Part shown: positions 7,538-16,681 of the stretch, one piece after another
Numbering within the stretch: position 1 is the first letter of the stretch
Layout of the letters: every line of letters begins with the position of its first letter
The notes under the pieces: model-generated
The model's input: only the letters and a program-made list of their open reading frames with translations
The model's database searches: none
What the model was told of the DNA's origin: nothing
Translations under genes and position numbers: made by a program
Origin: Bowdeniella nasicola
GTDB lineage: Bacteria > Actinomycetota > Actinomycetes > Actinomycetales > Actinomycetaceae
NCBI RefSeq assembly: GCF_001907295.1
Contig: NZ_MQVR01000005.1
Coordinates: 1-57,675, forward strand
Reading direction: 5' to 3'
Length of the DNA stretch: 57,675 nucleotides

Positions 7538-8705
7538 GATCACGGGCGTCGCACATGGCGGCACCTGCGTTGGCCGAGTCGAAAGCGGCAAAGTCGTCTT
7601 CGTTCGGCATACCGCGCCTGGGGAAACTGTGCGCGTGCGCATCACCGAAGAGCTCGCGACTCGGGCGTTTGCCGACGCGATCGAGGTCGTCGAGCCGAGC
7701 CCGCACCGCACCGAGCACGTCTGGCCGGCCGCGCAGCGCCACGATATCGGCGGCGCGGAGCTCGGGCACCTGAGTATCGAGGGCCAGCACGAGTTCAAAG
7801 AGGCCGTCCTCACGCACACGCTGCGCCGCATTGGGGGAGCGGACGTCGCCGAGGCGGCAACCGAGGTGCGACGCCCCATCCGCTCCGCGTACCGCCCGGG
7901 TGAAGGCAGCCGCACCCGACTACGCACGATCACCGACGACACGGGTCGTCCCGCGATGCGCAAGTTCCACTCCAACGAGCTCGTCGCGATCGACGACATG
8001 CCGCTCGCAGTGCCCGAACTGGCCGATCTGCGCGACATGATGGCGCCGGGTGGCACCGAGCTTCGCCATGTGGCGACCTCGCGCGGGGATGTCCACGTGT
8101 GCCCCGCGGGCGCGGAACAGCGGATTACCGAAGAGGTGCGCGTGGGGGATCGGACATATTCCTACCGCCTCACGACCGACCGATTCTGGCAGGCCCATCG
8201 CGCGGCACCCACGCTGCTCGCGAACCAGGTTGTTGACGCCCTGGGCGAGGTAGGCGACCCGACCGGTATCAACGTGCTCGAGCTGTTTTCCGGCGTCGGC
8301 CTCTTCTCCGCCCCCATCGCCGACGCGATCGGCTCGCGCGGCGCCCTCATCACCGTCGAGGGCGATAAGGCCGCCGTCGCCGATGCGAAGCGCAACGTGC
8401 CGCGTTGGGTCGAGGTCCGCGCCGCATCGATCGATCCGCGCTCCGTGTCCGCCCTCGTCGTCGAGCGGCCCATCGATGCCGTCGTGCTCGATCCGCCGCG
8501 CAGCGGCGCCGGGGCGAAGGTCTGCCGGATCCTCGCCGAAGCCGAGCCCACGGCGGTCGTCATGATCTCGTGCGACCCGGCAGCGCTCGCGCGCGATATC
8601 GCCGTCTTTATGCGTCACGGTTATCGCCTCGAGTGGGTCGAGCCCTTCGACCTGTTCGAACACACCCACCACCTCGAGACGACGGCATTACTCACGCTGA
8701 ACTGA
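7521..8705 (+). CDS. TRAM-domain class I SAM-dependent RNA methyltransferase (TrmA/RlmD type)
   Basis: This is a 394-residue enzyme. The N-terminal TRAM domain (residues 1-60) is an RNA-binding fold. The C-terminal Rossmann domain shows the SAM site NVLELFSGVGLFSAPI, DPPRSGAG, and the catalytic ISCDPAALARD with the cysteine nucleophile of 5-methyluridine methyltransferases. It therefore probably makes m5U in tRNA or rRNA; which one cannot be told. The four-cysteine iron-sulfur motif of RlmD is absent. GGAAGGAA precedes the ATG at 7521, and the gene overlaps the permease end, as in the Rv2690c-Rv2689c pair of M. tuberculosis. Confidence 0.9.
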   Translation: MNPLVEITGVAHGGTCVGRVESGKVVFVRHTAPGETVRVRITEELATRAFADAIEVVEPSPHRTEHVWPAAQRHDIGGAELGHLSIEGQHEFKEAVLTHTLRRIGGADVAEAATEVRRPIRSAYRPGEGSRTRLRTITDDTGRPAMRKFHSNELVAIDDMPLAVPELADLRDMMAPGGTELRHVATSRGDVHVCPAGAEQRITEEVRVGDRTYSYRLTTDRFWQAHRAAPTLLANQVVDALGEVGDPTGINVLELFSGVGLFSAPIADAIGSRGALITVEGDKAAVADAKRNVPRWVEVRAASIDPRSVSALVVERPIDAVVLDPPRSGAGAKVCRILAEAEPTAVVMISCDPAALARDIAVFMRHGYRLEWVEPFDLFEHTHHLETTALLTLN

Positions 8706-8749
8706 CACGCGGCGTGCGCCGCAGTGTTAGAACGGTAGTGGAGTATCGG

Positions 8750-8779
8750 TTGGACGACGCCGCGTCGATAAAGTATCTT
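8750..8779 (+). promoter_or_regulatory. Aconitase promoter
   Basis: TTGGAC at 8750-8755 and TATCTT at 8774-8779, 18 nt apart, form the best promoter in the 142-bp gap before the aconitase gene. Transcription would begin near 8786 and give a leader of about 60 nt ending in AAGGAGA. Confidence 0.5.
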
Positions 8780-8847
8780 GATGTCGAGAGAGTTTTGTCG
8801 ATTCGGTGAGAACTGCCCGGCAAATCAGGACCGCAAAGGAGACCCAG

Positions 8848-11631
8848 GTGGATTCATTTAACTCCCGCGCCACGCTCGACGTCGATGGCAATTCCTGTGA
8901 AATTCTCCGGCTCGACGCCGTTGAGGGCATCGAGAAGCTTCCCTACAGTTTGAAGATCCTCGCGGAGAACCTGCTGCGCACCGAAGACGGTGCCAACGTC
9001 ACGGCCGACCACATCAAGGCGCTGGCCAACTGGGATCCGAGCGCGGAGCCCGATACGGAAATCCAATTCACGCCCGCCCGCGTCGTCATGCAGGACTTCA
9101 CCGGCGTGCCGTGCGTCGTCGACCTCGCCACGATGCGGGAGGCCGTCGCCGACCTCGGCGGCAGCCCCGACAAGATCAACCCGCTGGCGCCCGCCGAACT
9201 CGTGATCGACCACTCGGTCGTCATCGACGTCTTCGGTCGCGAGGACGCGTTCGAACGCAACGTCGAGCTCGAATACGGCCGCAACGAGGAGCGCTACCAG
9301 TTCCTGCGCTGGGGCCAGGGTGCGTTCGATGACTTCAAGGTCGTCCCGCCGGGCACCGGCATCGTCCACCAGGTCAACATCGAATACCTCGCCCGCGGCG
9401 TCATGACGCGTGAGGTCGACGGCACGCTGCGCGCCTACCCCGACACCTGCGTCGGCACCGACTCGCACACGACGATGGTCAACGGCCTCGGCGTCCTTGG
9501 CTGGGGCGTCGGCGGTATCGAGGCCGAGGCGGCCATGCTCGGCCAGCCCGTCTCGATGCTCATCCCGCGCGTCGTCGGCTTCAAACTCACCGGCGAGATC
9601 CCGACGGGCGCAACCGCGACCGACGTCGTCCTCACGATCACGCAGATGCTGCGCGAGCACGGCGTCGTCGGGAAGTTCGTCGAGTTCTACGGCGAGGGCG
9701 TCTCAGCGGTGCCGCTGGCTAACCGCGCCACGATCGGCAACATGAGCCCGGAATTCGGTTCGACTGCCGCGATCTTCCCGATCGATGACGTCACCGTCGA
9801 CTACTTCCGCCTGACCGGCCGCTCCGAGGAGCAGGTCAAGCTCATCGAGTCGTACGCCAAGGAGCAGGGCCTGTGGCACGATCCGTCGCGCGAGGCCGCC
9901 TACTCCGAATACCTCGAGCTCGACCTGTCGAGCGTCGTCCCGTCGATCGCCGGCCCGAAGCGCCCGCAGGATCGCATTCAGCTGAGCGAGGCGAAGGAGT
10001 CCTTCGCCGCTGTGCTGTCGAACTACGCGGCCGCCGACGAGGGCACGGACCTCGACGAGGCCATCGAAGAGACCTTCCCGGCTTCCGACCCGATCACTCC
10101 GAACGTCTCGGAGGATTCCGCCGAGGTCGCGACCGAAACCCCGACGGCGACGAAGCGCGCGCACAAGCGCGTGCCGCTGACGATGGCCGACGGAACCGAG
10201 ACCGAACTCGACCACGGCGCCGTCGTGATCTCCTCGATCACATCCTGTACGAACACGTCGAACCCATCGGTCATGCTCGCCGCCGCGCTGCTCGCCCGCA
10301 ATGCGGTCGAGCGGGGCCTTAAGGTGAAGCCCTGGGTGAAGACGTCGATGGCGCCCGGCTCGAAGGTCGTCACGCACTACTACGAGAAGGCTGGGCTTTG
10401 GCCCGCGCTCGAGGCGCTCGGCTACCACCTCGTCGGCTACGGCTGCACCACGTGCATCGGTAACTCGGGCCCGCTGCCCGAAGAGGTCTCCCAGGTCATC
10501 AACGACAACGACCTCGCGGTCGTCTCGGTGCTGTCCGGCAACCGCAACTTCGAGGGCCGCATCAACCCCGACGTCAAGATGAACTACCTGGCGTCCCCGC
10601 CGCTCGTCATCGCCTACGGCCTGGCCGGCACGATGGACTTCGACTTTGAGACCGAAGCCCTCGGCAAGGACAAGGACGGCAACGACGTCTACCTGCGTGA
10701 CATCTGGCCCTCGCCCGATGAGGTGCGGGAGGTCATGGATTCTTCGATCACGCAGGAGATGTTCGAAGATGACTATGCCGACGTTTTCGCCGGTGATGAG
10801 CGCTGGCGTTCGCTGCAGACGCCCGAGGGCGACACCTTCGCCTGGGATGCCGACTCCACGTACGTGCGCAAGCCCCCGTACTTCGAGGGCATGACGATGG
10901 AGCTCACGCCCGTGGAGGACATCGCGGGGGCTCGCGTGCTCGCGAAGCTTGGCGATTCGGTCACGACGGACCACATCTCGCCGGCCGGCGCGATCAAGTT
11001 CGACTCGCCTGCGGGTAAGTACCTGAAGGACAACGGCGTGGAGCGTCGGGACTTCAACTCCTATGGCTCGCGTCGTGGCAACCACGAGGTCATGATCCGC
11101 GGTACCTTCGCCAACATTCGGCTGCGTAACCAGCTGCTCGATGGTGTCGAGGGCGGCTACACGAAGAACTTCCTTTCCGGTGAGCAGGACACGATCTTCG
11201 ACGCGTCGCAGGCCTACCAGGAGGCCGACATTCCGCTGGTGATCCTCGGTGGCAAGGAATACGGTTCCGGCTCTTCGCGTGACTGGGCTGCCAAGGGCAC
11301 CGCGCTGCTCGGTGTCAAGGCGGTCATCACCGAGTCCTTCGAGCGCATCCACCGTTCCAACCTCATCGGCATGGGTGTGCTGCCGCTGCAGTTCCCCGAT
11401 GGCGAGAACGCGGATTCGCTCGGCCTCGATGGCACGGAGATCTTCGATATCGCTGGCATCACCGAACTGAACGACCGCGTCACGCCGAAGACGGTCAAAG
11501 TGACGGCGACGAAGGAAGACGGCTCCACCGTCGAGTTCGACGCGCGCGTGCGTATCGATACGCCCGGAGAGCGGGAATACTTCCGTAACGGCGGCATCCT
11601 GCAGTACGTGCTGCGTTCGCTCGCGAAGTAG
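8848..11631 (+). CDS. acnA: Aconitate hydratase A
   Basis: This 927-residue enzyme interconverts citrate and isocitrate in the TCA cycle through a [4Fe-4S] cluster. The three cluster cysteines are visible in [15 protein letters not shown] and [13 protein letters not shown]. The C-terminal swivel domain carries [13 protein letters not shown] linker near residues 395-440 (EESFPASDP-like element) is longer than in E. coli AcnA but common in actinobacteria. The frame is open upstream, but GTG 8848 follows AAGGAGA at good spacing and begins the conserved [11 protein letters not shown]. It is monocistronic, with its own promoter and a hairpin after the stop. Confidence 0.96.
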   Translation: MDSFNSRATLDVDGNSCEILRLDAVEGIEKLPYSLKILAENLLRTEDGANVTADHIKALANWDPSAEPDTEIQFTPARVVMQDFTGVPCVVDLATMREAVADLGGSPDKINPLAPAELVIDHSVVIDVFGREDAFERNVELEYGRNEERYQFLRWGQGAFDDFKVVPPGTGIVHQVNIEYLARGVMTREVDGTLRAYPDTCVGTDSHTTMVNGLGVLGWGVGGIEAEAAMLGQPVSMLIPRVVGFKLTGEIPTGATATDVVLTITQMLREHGVVGKFVEFYGEGVSAVPLANRATIGNMSPEFGSTAAIFPIDDVTVDYFRLTGRSEEQVKLIESYAKEQGLWHDPSREAAYSEYLELDLSSVVPSIAGPKRPQDRIQLSEAKESFAAVLSNYAAADEGTDLDEAIEETFPASDPITPNVSEDSAEVATETPTATKRAHKRVPLTMADGTETELDHGAVVISSITSCTNTSNPSVMLAAALLARNAVERGLKVKPWVKTSMAPGSKVVTHYYEKAGLWPALEALGYHLVGYGCTTCIGNSGPLPEEVSQVINDNDLAVVSVLSGNRNFEGRINPDVKMNYLASPPLVIAYGLAGTMDFDFETEALGKDKDGNDVYLRDIWPSPDEVREVMDSSITQEMFEDDYADVFAGDERWRSLQTPEGDTFAWDADSTYVRKPPYFEGMTMELTPVEDIAGARVLAKLGDSVTTDHISPAGAIKFDSPAGKYLKDNGVERRDFNSYGSRRGNHEVMIRGTFANIRLRNQLLDGVEGGYTKNFLSGEQDTIFDASQAYQEADIPLVILGGKEYGSGSSRDWAAKGTALLGVKAVITESFERIHRSNLIGMGVLPLQFPDGENADSLGLDGTEIFDIAGITELNDRVTPKTVKVTATKEDGSTVEFDARVRIDTPGEREYFRNGGILQYVLRSLAK

Positions 11632-11649
11632 GAGCGTTACTTTTCAGGT

Positions 11650-11675
11650 GGCCCGGATCGGCGACGGTCCGGGCC
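11650..11675. terminator. Hairpin between convergent acnA and HNH pseudogene
   Basis: GGCCCGGA and TCCGGGCC pair perfectly (8 bp) around a 10-nt loop, 18 bp after the acnA stop. No T-run follows on either strand, so it is a U-less or Rho-assisted terminator candidate, probably serving acnA. Confidence 0.5.
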
Positions 11676-11689
11676 AATTGGCATGTTCG

Positions 11690-12639
11690 TTAAAACGGTG
11701 GCTCGCCGTCATCGGGCGGGTCCTTGGGGCGGGCGAGGAAGCGTCGGCGGCGCGGCGTGCGAACCGGTTCGTGCCGGGAGATTCCGCCGATATCCCAGGT
11801 GCGGCTGCCGTCGGCGTGGATCGCGCTCAGGCGCGCGGCCTCGGTGGTCTTGAGGCGGTGGCAGCGTTTGCACAACAGGTGGAGGTTCGCGACCGAGGTG
11901 GTGCCGCCGACGGCCCAGGGCTTGATGTGATCGAGTTCGAGGTTGCGAGTCCTCGTGCACCCGGGGCCGCGGCAGAAGCGGTCCCTGATTCGGACGGCAT
12001 CGGCGATTGCCGCCGGCGGCCGGTACCGGGTGCGGCCGATATCGAGGACCTCGCCGGTGAGGGTGTCGGTGACGAGGCGTCGCCACGTGCCTCCGGCGGC
12101 CAGCAGGATCGCGACGGCCGGGCTGATCGGCCCGTAAACGTCGAGCCAGGGCACCTCAAGGCGGCTGGCATCAGCGGCGGTCTCGGTCGTGTCGCTGTCC
12201 GCGATGCTCTGCGCGATCGAGCGCGATCGCCTGCTCGGCGGGGAGCTGGCACACGATCCTCGCCATCCCGTGGGCGCGGATCTGGGGCCGTGAAACGCCG
12301 CGGGACGCCGCCGTCTTCTCGTGCTGCGCGTCGGCTTCATCGGGGCTAGTTCGATGAGGAGCTTCTTGACTTCCCGCGCCGCCTGGCTGGGCATGAGATG
12401 CTCGAGCCGCTTGGCGAGGACGGAGTCGACCGCGAGCCACATCGACGTGGTGAGGTCCTTCAGTGGGGCGACGAGGCCTCGGATGAGGCATGCTCGAGGG
12501 CCTCCAGCTGGCCGAAATCTCGCGTTAGCTCCATGAGCACTTCGGTGGACTACACCGAGCTGTCGTGCACCAGGCGCAGCTTCAGATCGAGGTCACCTGC
12601 GGGACCTGCGATCGGCGGAAGCTCCGGTGCTGTGGACAT
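11690..12639 (-). pseudogene. Broken DUF222/HNH endonuclease-family gene
   Basis: The C-terminal half is intact and recognisable. After RYRPPAAIADAVRIRDR comes an HNH zinc-finger nuclease motif: CRGPGC, LELDHIKPWAVGG and NLHLLCKRCH. The N-terminal DUF222 half is scattered over three frames. An ATG at 12639 opens a segment (MSTAPELPPIAGPAGDLDL) that hits TAG at 12550-12552 and TGA at 12460-12462. The message then continues in a second frame (LAKRLEHLMPSQAAREVK), moves to a third (IRAHGMARIVCQLPAEQAI, about 12340-12215), and returns to the second for the HNH part. Actinobacterial members of this family are repetitive and of unclear function. I call it a pseudogene. Confidence 0.8.
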
Positions 12640-12685
12640 GCCTCAAGTCAAGCAGCAACCACCGACATTGAGCCGCGCGCCTGTT

Positions 12686-13600
12686 CTACGTCGCGTAGGG
12701 ACCTGCAATCGCGGCGGCGAGAATATCGCGCACGGTCGGCGCCTCGAAAACGAAGCCCGCGTCCGTCAGCTTCTCAGGTACGACGCGCTGGCTGGCGAGC
12801 AGGAGCTCTTCGCCCATCGCGCCCATGGCCCGCAGCGCGGCCGTCGGCAGCGGCAGCGGGGAGCTGCGCCCGAGCAGATCCTGGAGCGTTTCGTGCCAGA
12901 CCTCGAAGGGAACCGGTTCGGGGCCGACGACGTTAAGCGGGCCGGACAGCGAATCATGCTCCAGGGCGAACAGCGTCGCCGCGGCATGGTCCTTGATCCA
13001 GATCGACGGGAAGTACTGGTGGCCGTCACCGAGCTTTGCGCCGAGGCGGTAGCGGTAGAGAGGCAGGAGGACGCCGAGCAGACCGTCGGCGCGGTCCATG
13101 AGGTGGCCGGTGCGCAGCTGCAGGGTGCGCACGCCCAGATCGGCGACAGGGAGAGCCGCGGCCTCCCACGCCCGGCAGACCTCGGCGAGCCAGCCGTGAC
13201 CGGCCGGGGAGTCTTCGGTGAGGATCTGGTTGCCGCGCGAGCCGTAAAACCCGACGGCCGATGCCGAGGCGAACACCCGCGGGCGGTCGGCCTCGGGAAG
13301 CTGCGCGATCGCGTCGGCGAGGAGCGTAACGGTCTCAATGCGCGAGGCGATGATCTCGCGCTGGCGGCCCGGCGTCCAGGGGCGGTCCGCGATGCCCGCG
13401 CCGGACAGGCACACGATGGCGTCCGCGCCCGCGAGCTGTGGGGCGTGGAGCTTGCCCGCTGCGGGGTCCCACAGGATCTCGCGCGCGGAGCGTGGGGCGC
13501 GCCGCACGAGATGGGTGACGTCCCAGCCGCGCTCATGCGCCAGCGCGGTAAGGGCAGTTCCGAGGAAGCCGGACGCGCCGGCGATGATGAGGCGTGCCAT
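12686..13600 (-). CDS. TIGR01777-family NAD(P)-dependent epimerase/sugar-nucleotide-like protein
   Basis: This protein of 304 residues has an N-terminal Rossmann fold with the glycine motif IIAGASGFLGTAL. DAIVCLSGAGIADRPWTPGRQ and SASAVGFYGSRG follow in the middle, and a C-terminal DUF1731 segment carries VVPEKLTDAGFVFEAPT. These identify the YfcH/TIGR01777 family of extended short-chain dehydrogenase-like proteins, whose substrate is unknown. The ATG lies 9 bp past the stop of the decayed ClC gene, so both probably belonged to one minus-strand transcript. The gene itself looks intact although both downstream and upstream neighbours are broken. Confidence 0.9.
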   Translation of the reverse strand: MARLIIAGASGFLGTALTALAHERGWDVTHLVRRAPRSAREILWDPAAGKLHAPQLAGADAIVCLSGAGIADRPWTPGRQREIIASRIETVTLLADAIAQLPEADRPRVFASASAVGFYGSRGNQILTEDSPAGHGWLAEVCRAWEAAALPVADLGVRTLQLRTGHLMDRADGLLGVLLPLYRYRLGAKLGDGHQYFPSIWIKDHAAATLFALEHDSLSGPLNVVGPEPVPFEVWHETLQDLLGRSSPLPLPTAALRAMGAMGEELLLASQRVVPEKLTDAGFVFEAPTVRDILAAAIAGPYAT

Positions 13601-13609
13601 CTTCCTACT

Positions 13610-14642
13610 CTAGAGCCGCCCCTCGTCGTGCGCCTCAAGAGAGTCGCGATGCCGCCGAAACTCCGCGATGCGCGCGTTCATGCGGGAGCCCCAGGAGGAC
13701 TCGGATTCGGCCTGTTCGAGGGCACGGCGCTGCTGGCGGTAGATGCGGCGCACGAGGTCGCGTTGAGCGACCCAGCCGATGAGTTTGCCGTCGTCATCGG
13801 TCACGGCGATGCCCTCGACGCCCGCCTCGAGAAGGGTGCGCAGGACGACGGAGGCGAATTCGCTGCGGCGGACGTGTTCGTCGCCGAGCTGCAGGCTCGT
13901 GACGGGCTGGGACGTGTCGATGCCCTGTTCGCTTGCGGTGGCGACGGCGAGGGCGCTGAGCGTGCCGAGGAAGGTGCCGTCGGTCGCGACGACGGGCACA
14001 ACGGTGGTGCCGGATTCGCGGACGACGGTGGCCGCGTCCTTGATGGACAGGGTCTCGCCGATGATGGCGGGCTCGCGGCCCATGAGACCCTCGGCGCGCA
14101 CACGCCCGATGAGGGTCTTTTCCACAGGGTCATCGAGCACATCGCCGCGGCGCACGAGTTTCGTCGTGTAGATCGTGTAGCGCGTGAGGAAGGTCGAGAC
14201 GCCGGTCGCGAGGCCGACGAGCGCGCCGCCGATTGCGGGGCGCGCCCAGTCGGGGCCGCGGTAGGCGAGCGTCATGAGGTCGTCGATGACGTAGATCGAG
14301 CGGGAGAAGGCGACGCCGGCGAGGCCCGCGATGATGCCGCGCGAACGGCGAATAGCGGTTGACGGCGATCCCGCAGATGAGGCCGGAGATCACGGGAACG
14401 GCGATGACGAACGCCGGATGCCAACCGTAGGCGCCGTGGGACGCGCCGCCGGTGGCGCCATAGTCGCGAAAGTCCGTCATGAGATACGAGACCAGCGCGA
14501 TGAGGTGCTGGAACGCGACGGCCGAAAGGCCCACGCAGATCCCGACGAGGGCGCACAGCGCCGCGAAGGCACTGCGGTGATGGGTCAGCAGCGATCGAAT
14601 CCGCCGAACCGGCGGAGACGGTGGAGTGATCGGTGCCGACAT
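13610..14642 (-). pseudogene. ClC chloride channel with CBS domains, internally deleted and frameshifted
   Basis: The 5' part (from ATG 14642) encodes a normal ClC opening: a basic N-terminus, helix VGICVGLSAVAFQHLIAL, and a second helix ending VNRYSPFA. At about 14338 the frame changes and the sequence jumps to a later ClC helix (IIAGLAGVAFSRSIYVIDDL). After GALVGLATG it passes straight to the end of the channel domain (YTIYTTKLVRRG) and two CBS-like repeats. The selectivity elements GSGIP, GREGP and GxFxP are all missing. The locus has about 344 codons where family members have about 580-620. The CBS part (13610-14275) stays open but can hardly make a channel. Confidence 0.8.
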
Positions 14643-14648
14643 GCGCGC

Positions 14649-16601
14649 CTAGCTCCAGGGCACGGCGGCTTCGATCCCGTGCGGCTTAAACCCGAGGACG
14701 TCGCCGTAGAACGCGAGCTCGGTCGCGGCCGCGTCCTTCTTCACATCGGCGGTGCGGAAGCCGTGCGCCTCGCCCGGGTACATCCGCAGCGCGACGCGCT
14801 GGCCGGCCGCGTGCAGGGCATCGTGGATGACCGTTGCCTGGCTGGGCGGTACGACCTTGTCGTCCTCGCCCTGCAGCAGCAGGACGGGCGCGGTGATCGC
14901 GTCGAGGTGGTGGATCGGGGAGCGGTCGCGGTAGGTGTCGCGGTCCTCGGGGTAGGCGCCGATGAGGCCATCGAGGTAGCGCGCCTCGAATATGTGCGTC
15001 TCCTTGGCGAGCAGCTCGAGGTCGGCGACGCCGTACAGGGAGGTCCCGGCGGCGAACACGTCGGAAGTCGACAGGGCACGCAGCACGGCGTAGCCGCCCG
15101 CGGAGCCGCCGCGGATAACCGCGCGGTTCTGATCGATGAGGCCGGAGTCAGCGAGGAAGCGCACGCCGGCGGCGATATCGGCATTGTCGATGACGCCCCA
15201 CTGGCCGACGAGTAGGTCGCGGTAGGCGCGGCCGTAGCCGCTGGAGCCCGCGTAGTCGACGTCGAGGACGGCGAAGCCGCGCGTGGTCCAAAACTGGATG
15301 CCATCGCGCAGCACGGGCCACGTCGAGGAGGTCGGCCCGCCATGGACCATGACGATGAGTGGGGGCTTCTCGCCTTCCGGAGCCGTGACCTCGGGGTGGT
15401 GCGGGGAATAGAAGTAGCCGTAGGCCTCGTGCGCGGGCAGGCCATCGACCTCGGGCGTTTCCCAGCTGATCGGCTCGGGCAGCGAGATCCACTCTTCGGG
15501 CAGTGCGTCTTTTTCGGAGGTCGCGACGACGCGCGTGCGGGCGTGCGGCAGGTCGATGTTGAGGACGACGGGGGACTGGGTGGCAGAGCCGGCGAGGATC
15601 GCGACGCGGTCGTCGAGGCAGGCGGGCGTGCCGAGCGGGTCGTAGCCGATGAGCCATTCCTCGAGCTCGCCGGTGCGCCACGCGAGCGAGCCGATATGTC
15701 CCTGGCCGTCGGCCCTCCACTTGACGAGGACGTGCTCCTCATCGAGGACGGTATAGGGGCTTTGCATCACCCACGCGGGATCGGCGAATTCGGCCTCGGC
15801 CGGGTGCACGGTGCGCAGCCGAACCTGGGGCCCGAGCTCGGCGCGGTAGATATTCCACCAGCCGGAAAGGTCGTCAATGAACAGGAGGTCATCGTCGGTC
15901 ACGAACATCGGGAACACCGCCGCAGACGTGCCGGAATCGATGCGCGTGATCTCCTTGATGCTCGTCTCGAAGCGTTCGCCGAGCATGATGCGGGTGTCAT
16001 CCCACGGCATCTGGCCGAGCTCCCATTCGAACCAGGTGATGCGCTCGCGGGAGGGGGAAAGGCGCACCCCGGCGATGAAGTCGGCGCCGTCGTACAGCAC
16101 GGTGCGCTCGAGGTCGGCGCAGTCGATATCGACGATGGCGTGACGCGGGTAGCCATCGGCGCGCGAGTTGTCGTAGATTTCGGCGACGGCGATGACGTGG
16201 CCGTCGACGGCGCTGATGTCGCAGTAGCGCCAGCCATCATCGGGCGTGATGGGGCTCGCCGACGCGCCGGGCTCGGCGGCGAGCGGCGCGCGGTAGAGGC
16301 GGCCGTCGTCGCGGTTAGAGACGATGACGTCGCTCCCTTCGATCGCGAGGGCGGGACCGCCGTATTCGTGCACGCGCGAGCCGATCGAGATTTCTTTTCC
16401 GGTCTCGTCGTGCAAGGGGATTTCGATCAGGTGGCCATCGCGCTCAACGGCGAGTCGCGTGATTCCGTCGCTGCCGGTTTTCGTCGTCACCAATCCGGTC
16501 TCGGTTAGGAGCGGATCGCCGAGCGTCGTCTTTGACGCGGTGAGGGCTTCAAGCGAAAGAATCGAGGGCCAGGCGCCATACGGCATCGTGGTGGTCGTCA
16601 T
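14649..16601 (-). CDS. S9 family (prolyl oligopeptidase-type) peptidase
   Basis: This encodes about 650 residues without a signal peptide, so it is probably cytoplasmic. Residues 1-370 form a beta-propeller-like domain with repeated acidic strands. The C-terminal alpha/beta-hydrolase carries the nucleophile in RGGSAGGYAVLRA, the acid in LLLQGEDDKVVPPSQ and the histidine in YPGEAHGFR, in the order Ser, Asp, His. This suits acylaminoacyl- or dipeptidyl-peptidase activity on short peptides. I start at ATG 16601 because TACAAT lies 7 nt upstream; the open frame extends 50 codons further with no family-like sequence. The ClC pseudogene begins 6 bp past its stop. Confidence 0.9.
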   Translation of the reverse strand: MTTTTMPYGAWPSILSLEALTASKTTLGDPLLTETGLVTTKTGSDGITRLAVERDGHLIEIPLHDETGKEISIGSRVHEYGGPALAIEGSDVIVSNRDDGRLYRAPLAAEPGASASPITPDDGWRYCDISAVDGHVIAVAEIYDNSRADGYPRHAIVDIDCADLERTVLYDGADFIAGVRLSPSRERITWFEWELGQMPWDDTRIMLGERFETSIKEITRIDSGTSAAVFPMFVTDDDLLFIDDLSGWWNIYRAELGPQVRLRTVHPAEAEFADPAWVMQSPYTVLDEEHVLVKWRADGQGHIGSLAWRTGELEEWLIGYDPLGTPACLDDRVAILAGSATQSPVVLNIDLPHARTRVVATSEKDALPEEWISLPEPISWETPEVDGLPAHEAYGYFYSPHHPEVTAPEGEKPPLIVMVHGGPTSSTWPVLRDGIQFWTTRGFAVLDVDYAGSSGYGRAYRDLLVGQWGVIDNADIAAGVRFLADSGLIDQNRAVIRGGSAGGYAVLRALSTSDVFAAGTSLYGVADLELLAKETHIFEARYLDGLIGAYPEDRDTYRDRSPIHHLDAITAPVLLLQGEDDKVVPPSQATVIHDALHAAGQRVALRMYPGEAHGFRTADVKKDAAATELAFYGDVLGFKPHGIEAAVPWS

Positions 16602-16608
16602 AGCTCCC

Positions 16609-16614
16609 ATTGTA
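16609..16614 (-). promoter_or_regulatory. -10 box of the S9 peptidase gene (leaderless)
   Basis: On the minus strand TACAAT (16614-16609) lies 7 nt before the ATG at 16601. This near-consensus -10 box with no room for a leader suggests leaderless translation. A good -35 is not seen. Confidence 0.5.
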
Positions 16615-16681
16615 TGGCGCAGCGCTTCCCAAATCGTCATAGAGTGGGAGGTCGAAGTATGCCGCGCGTGCGAGGAGAGAA

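Noticed and set aside
12398-14362. A 654-codon plus-strand open frame across the decayed region
   Set aside because: It is antisense to the epimerase and to both pseudogenes, has no recognisable domain and no promoter or ribosome site; it reflects GC bias.
14130-14642. A separate 170-residue membrane protein from the 5' part of the ClC gene
   Set aside because: Past the frame change the sequence turns into an Arg-rich out-of-frame tail. Only the first hundred residues resemble ClC, so it is a truncated fragment.
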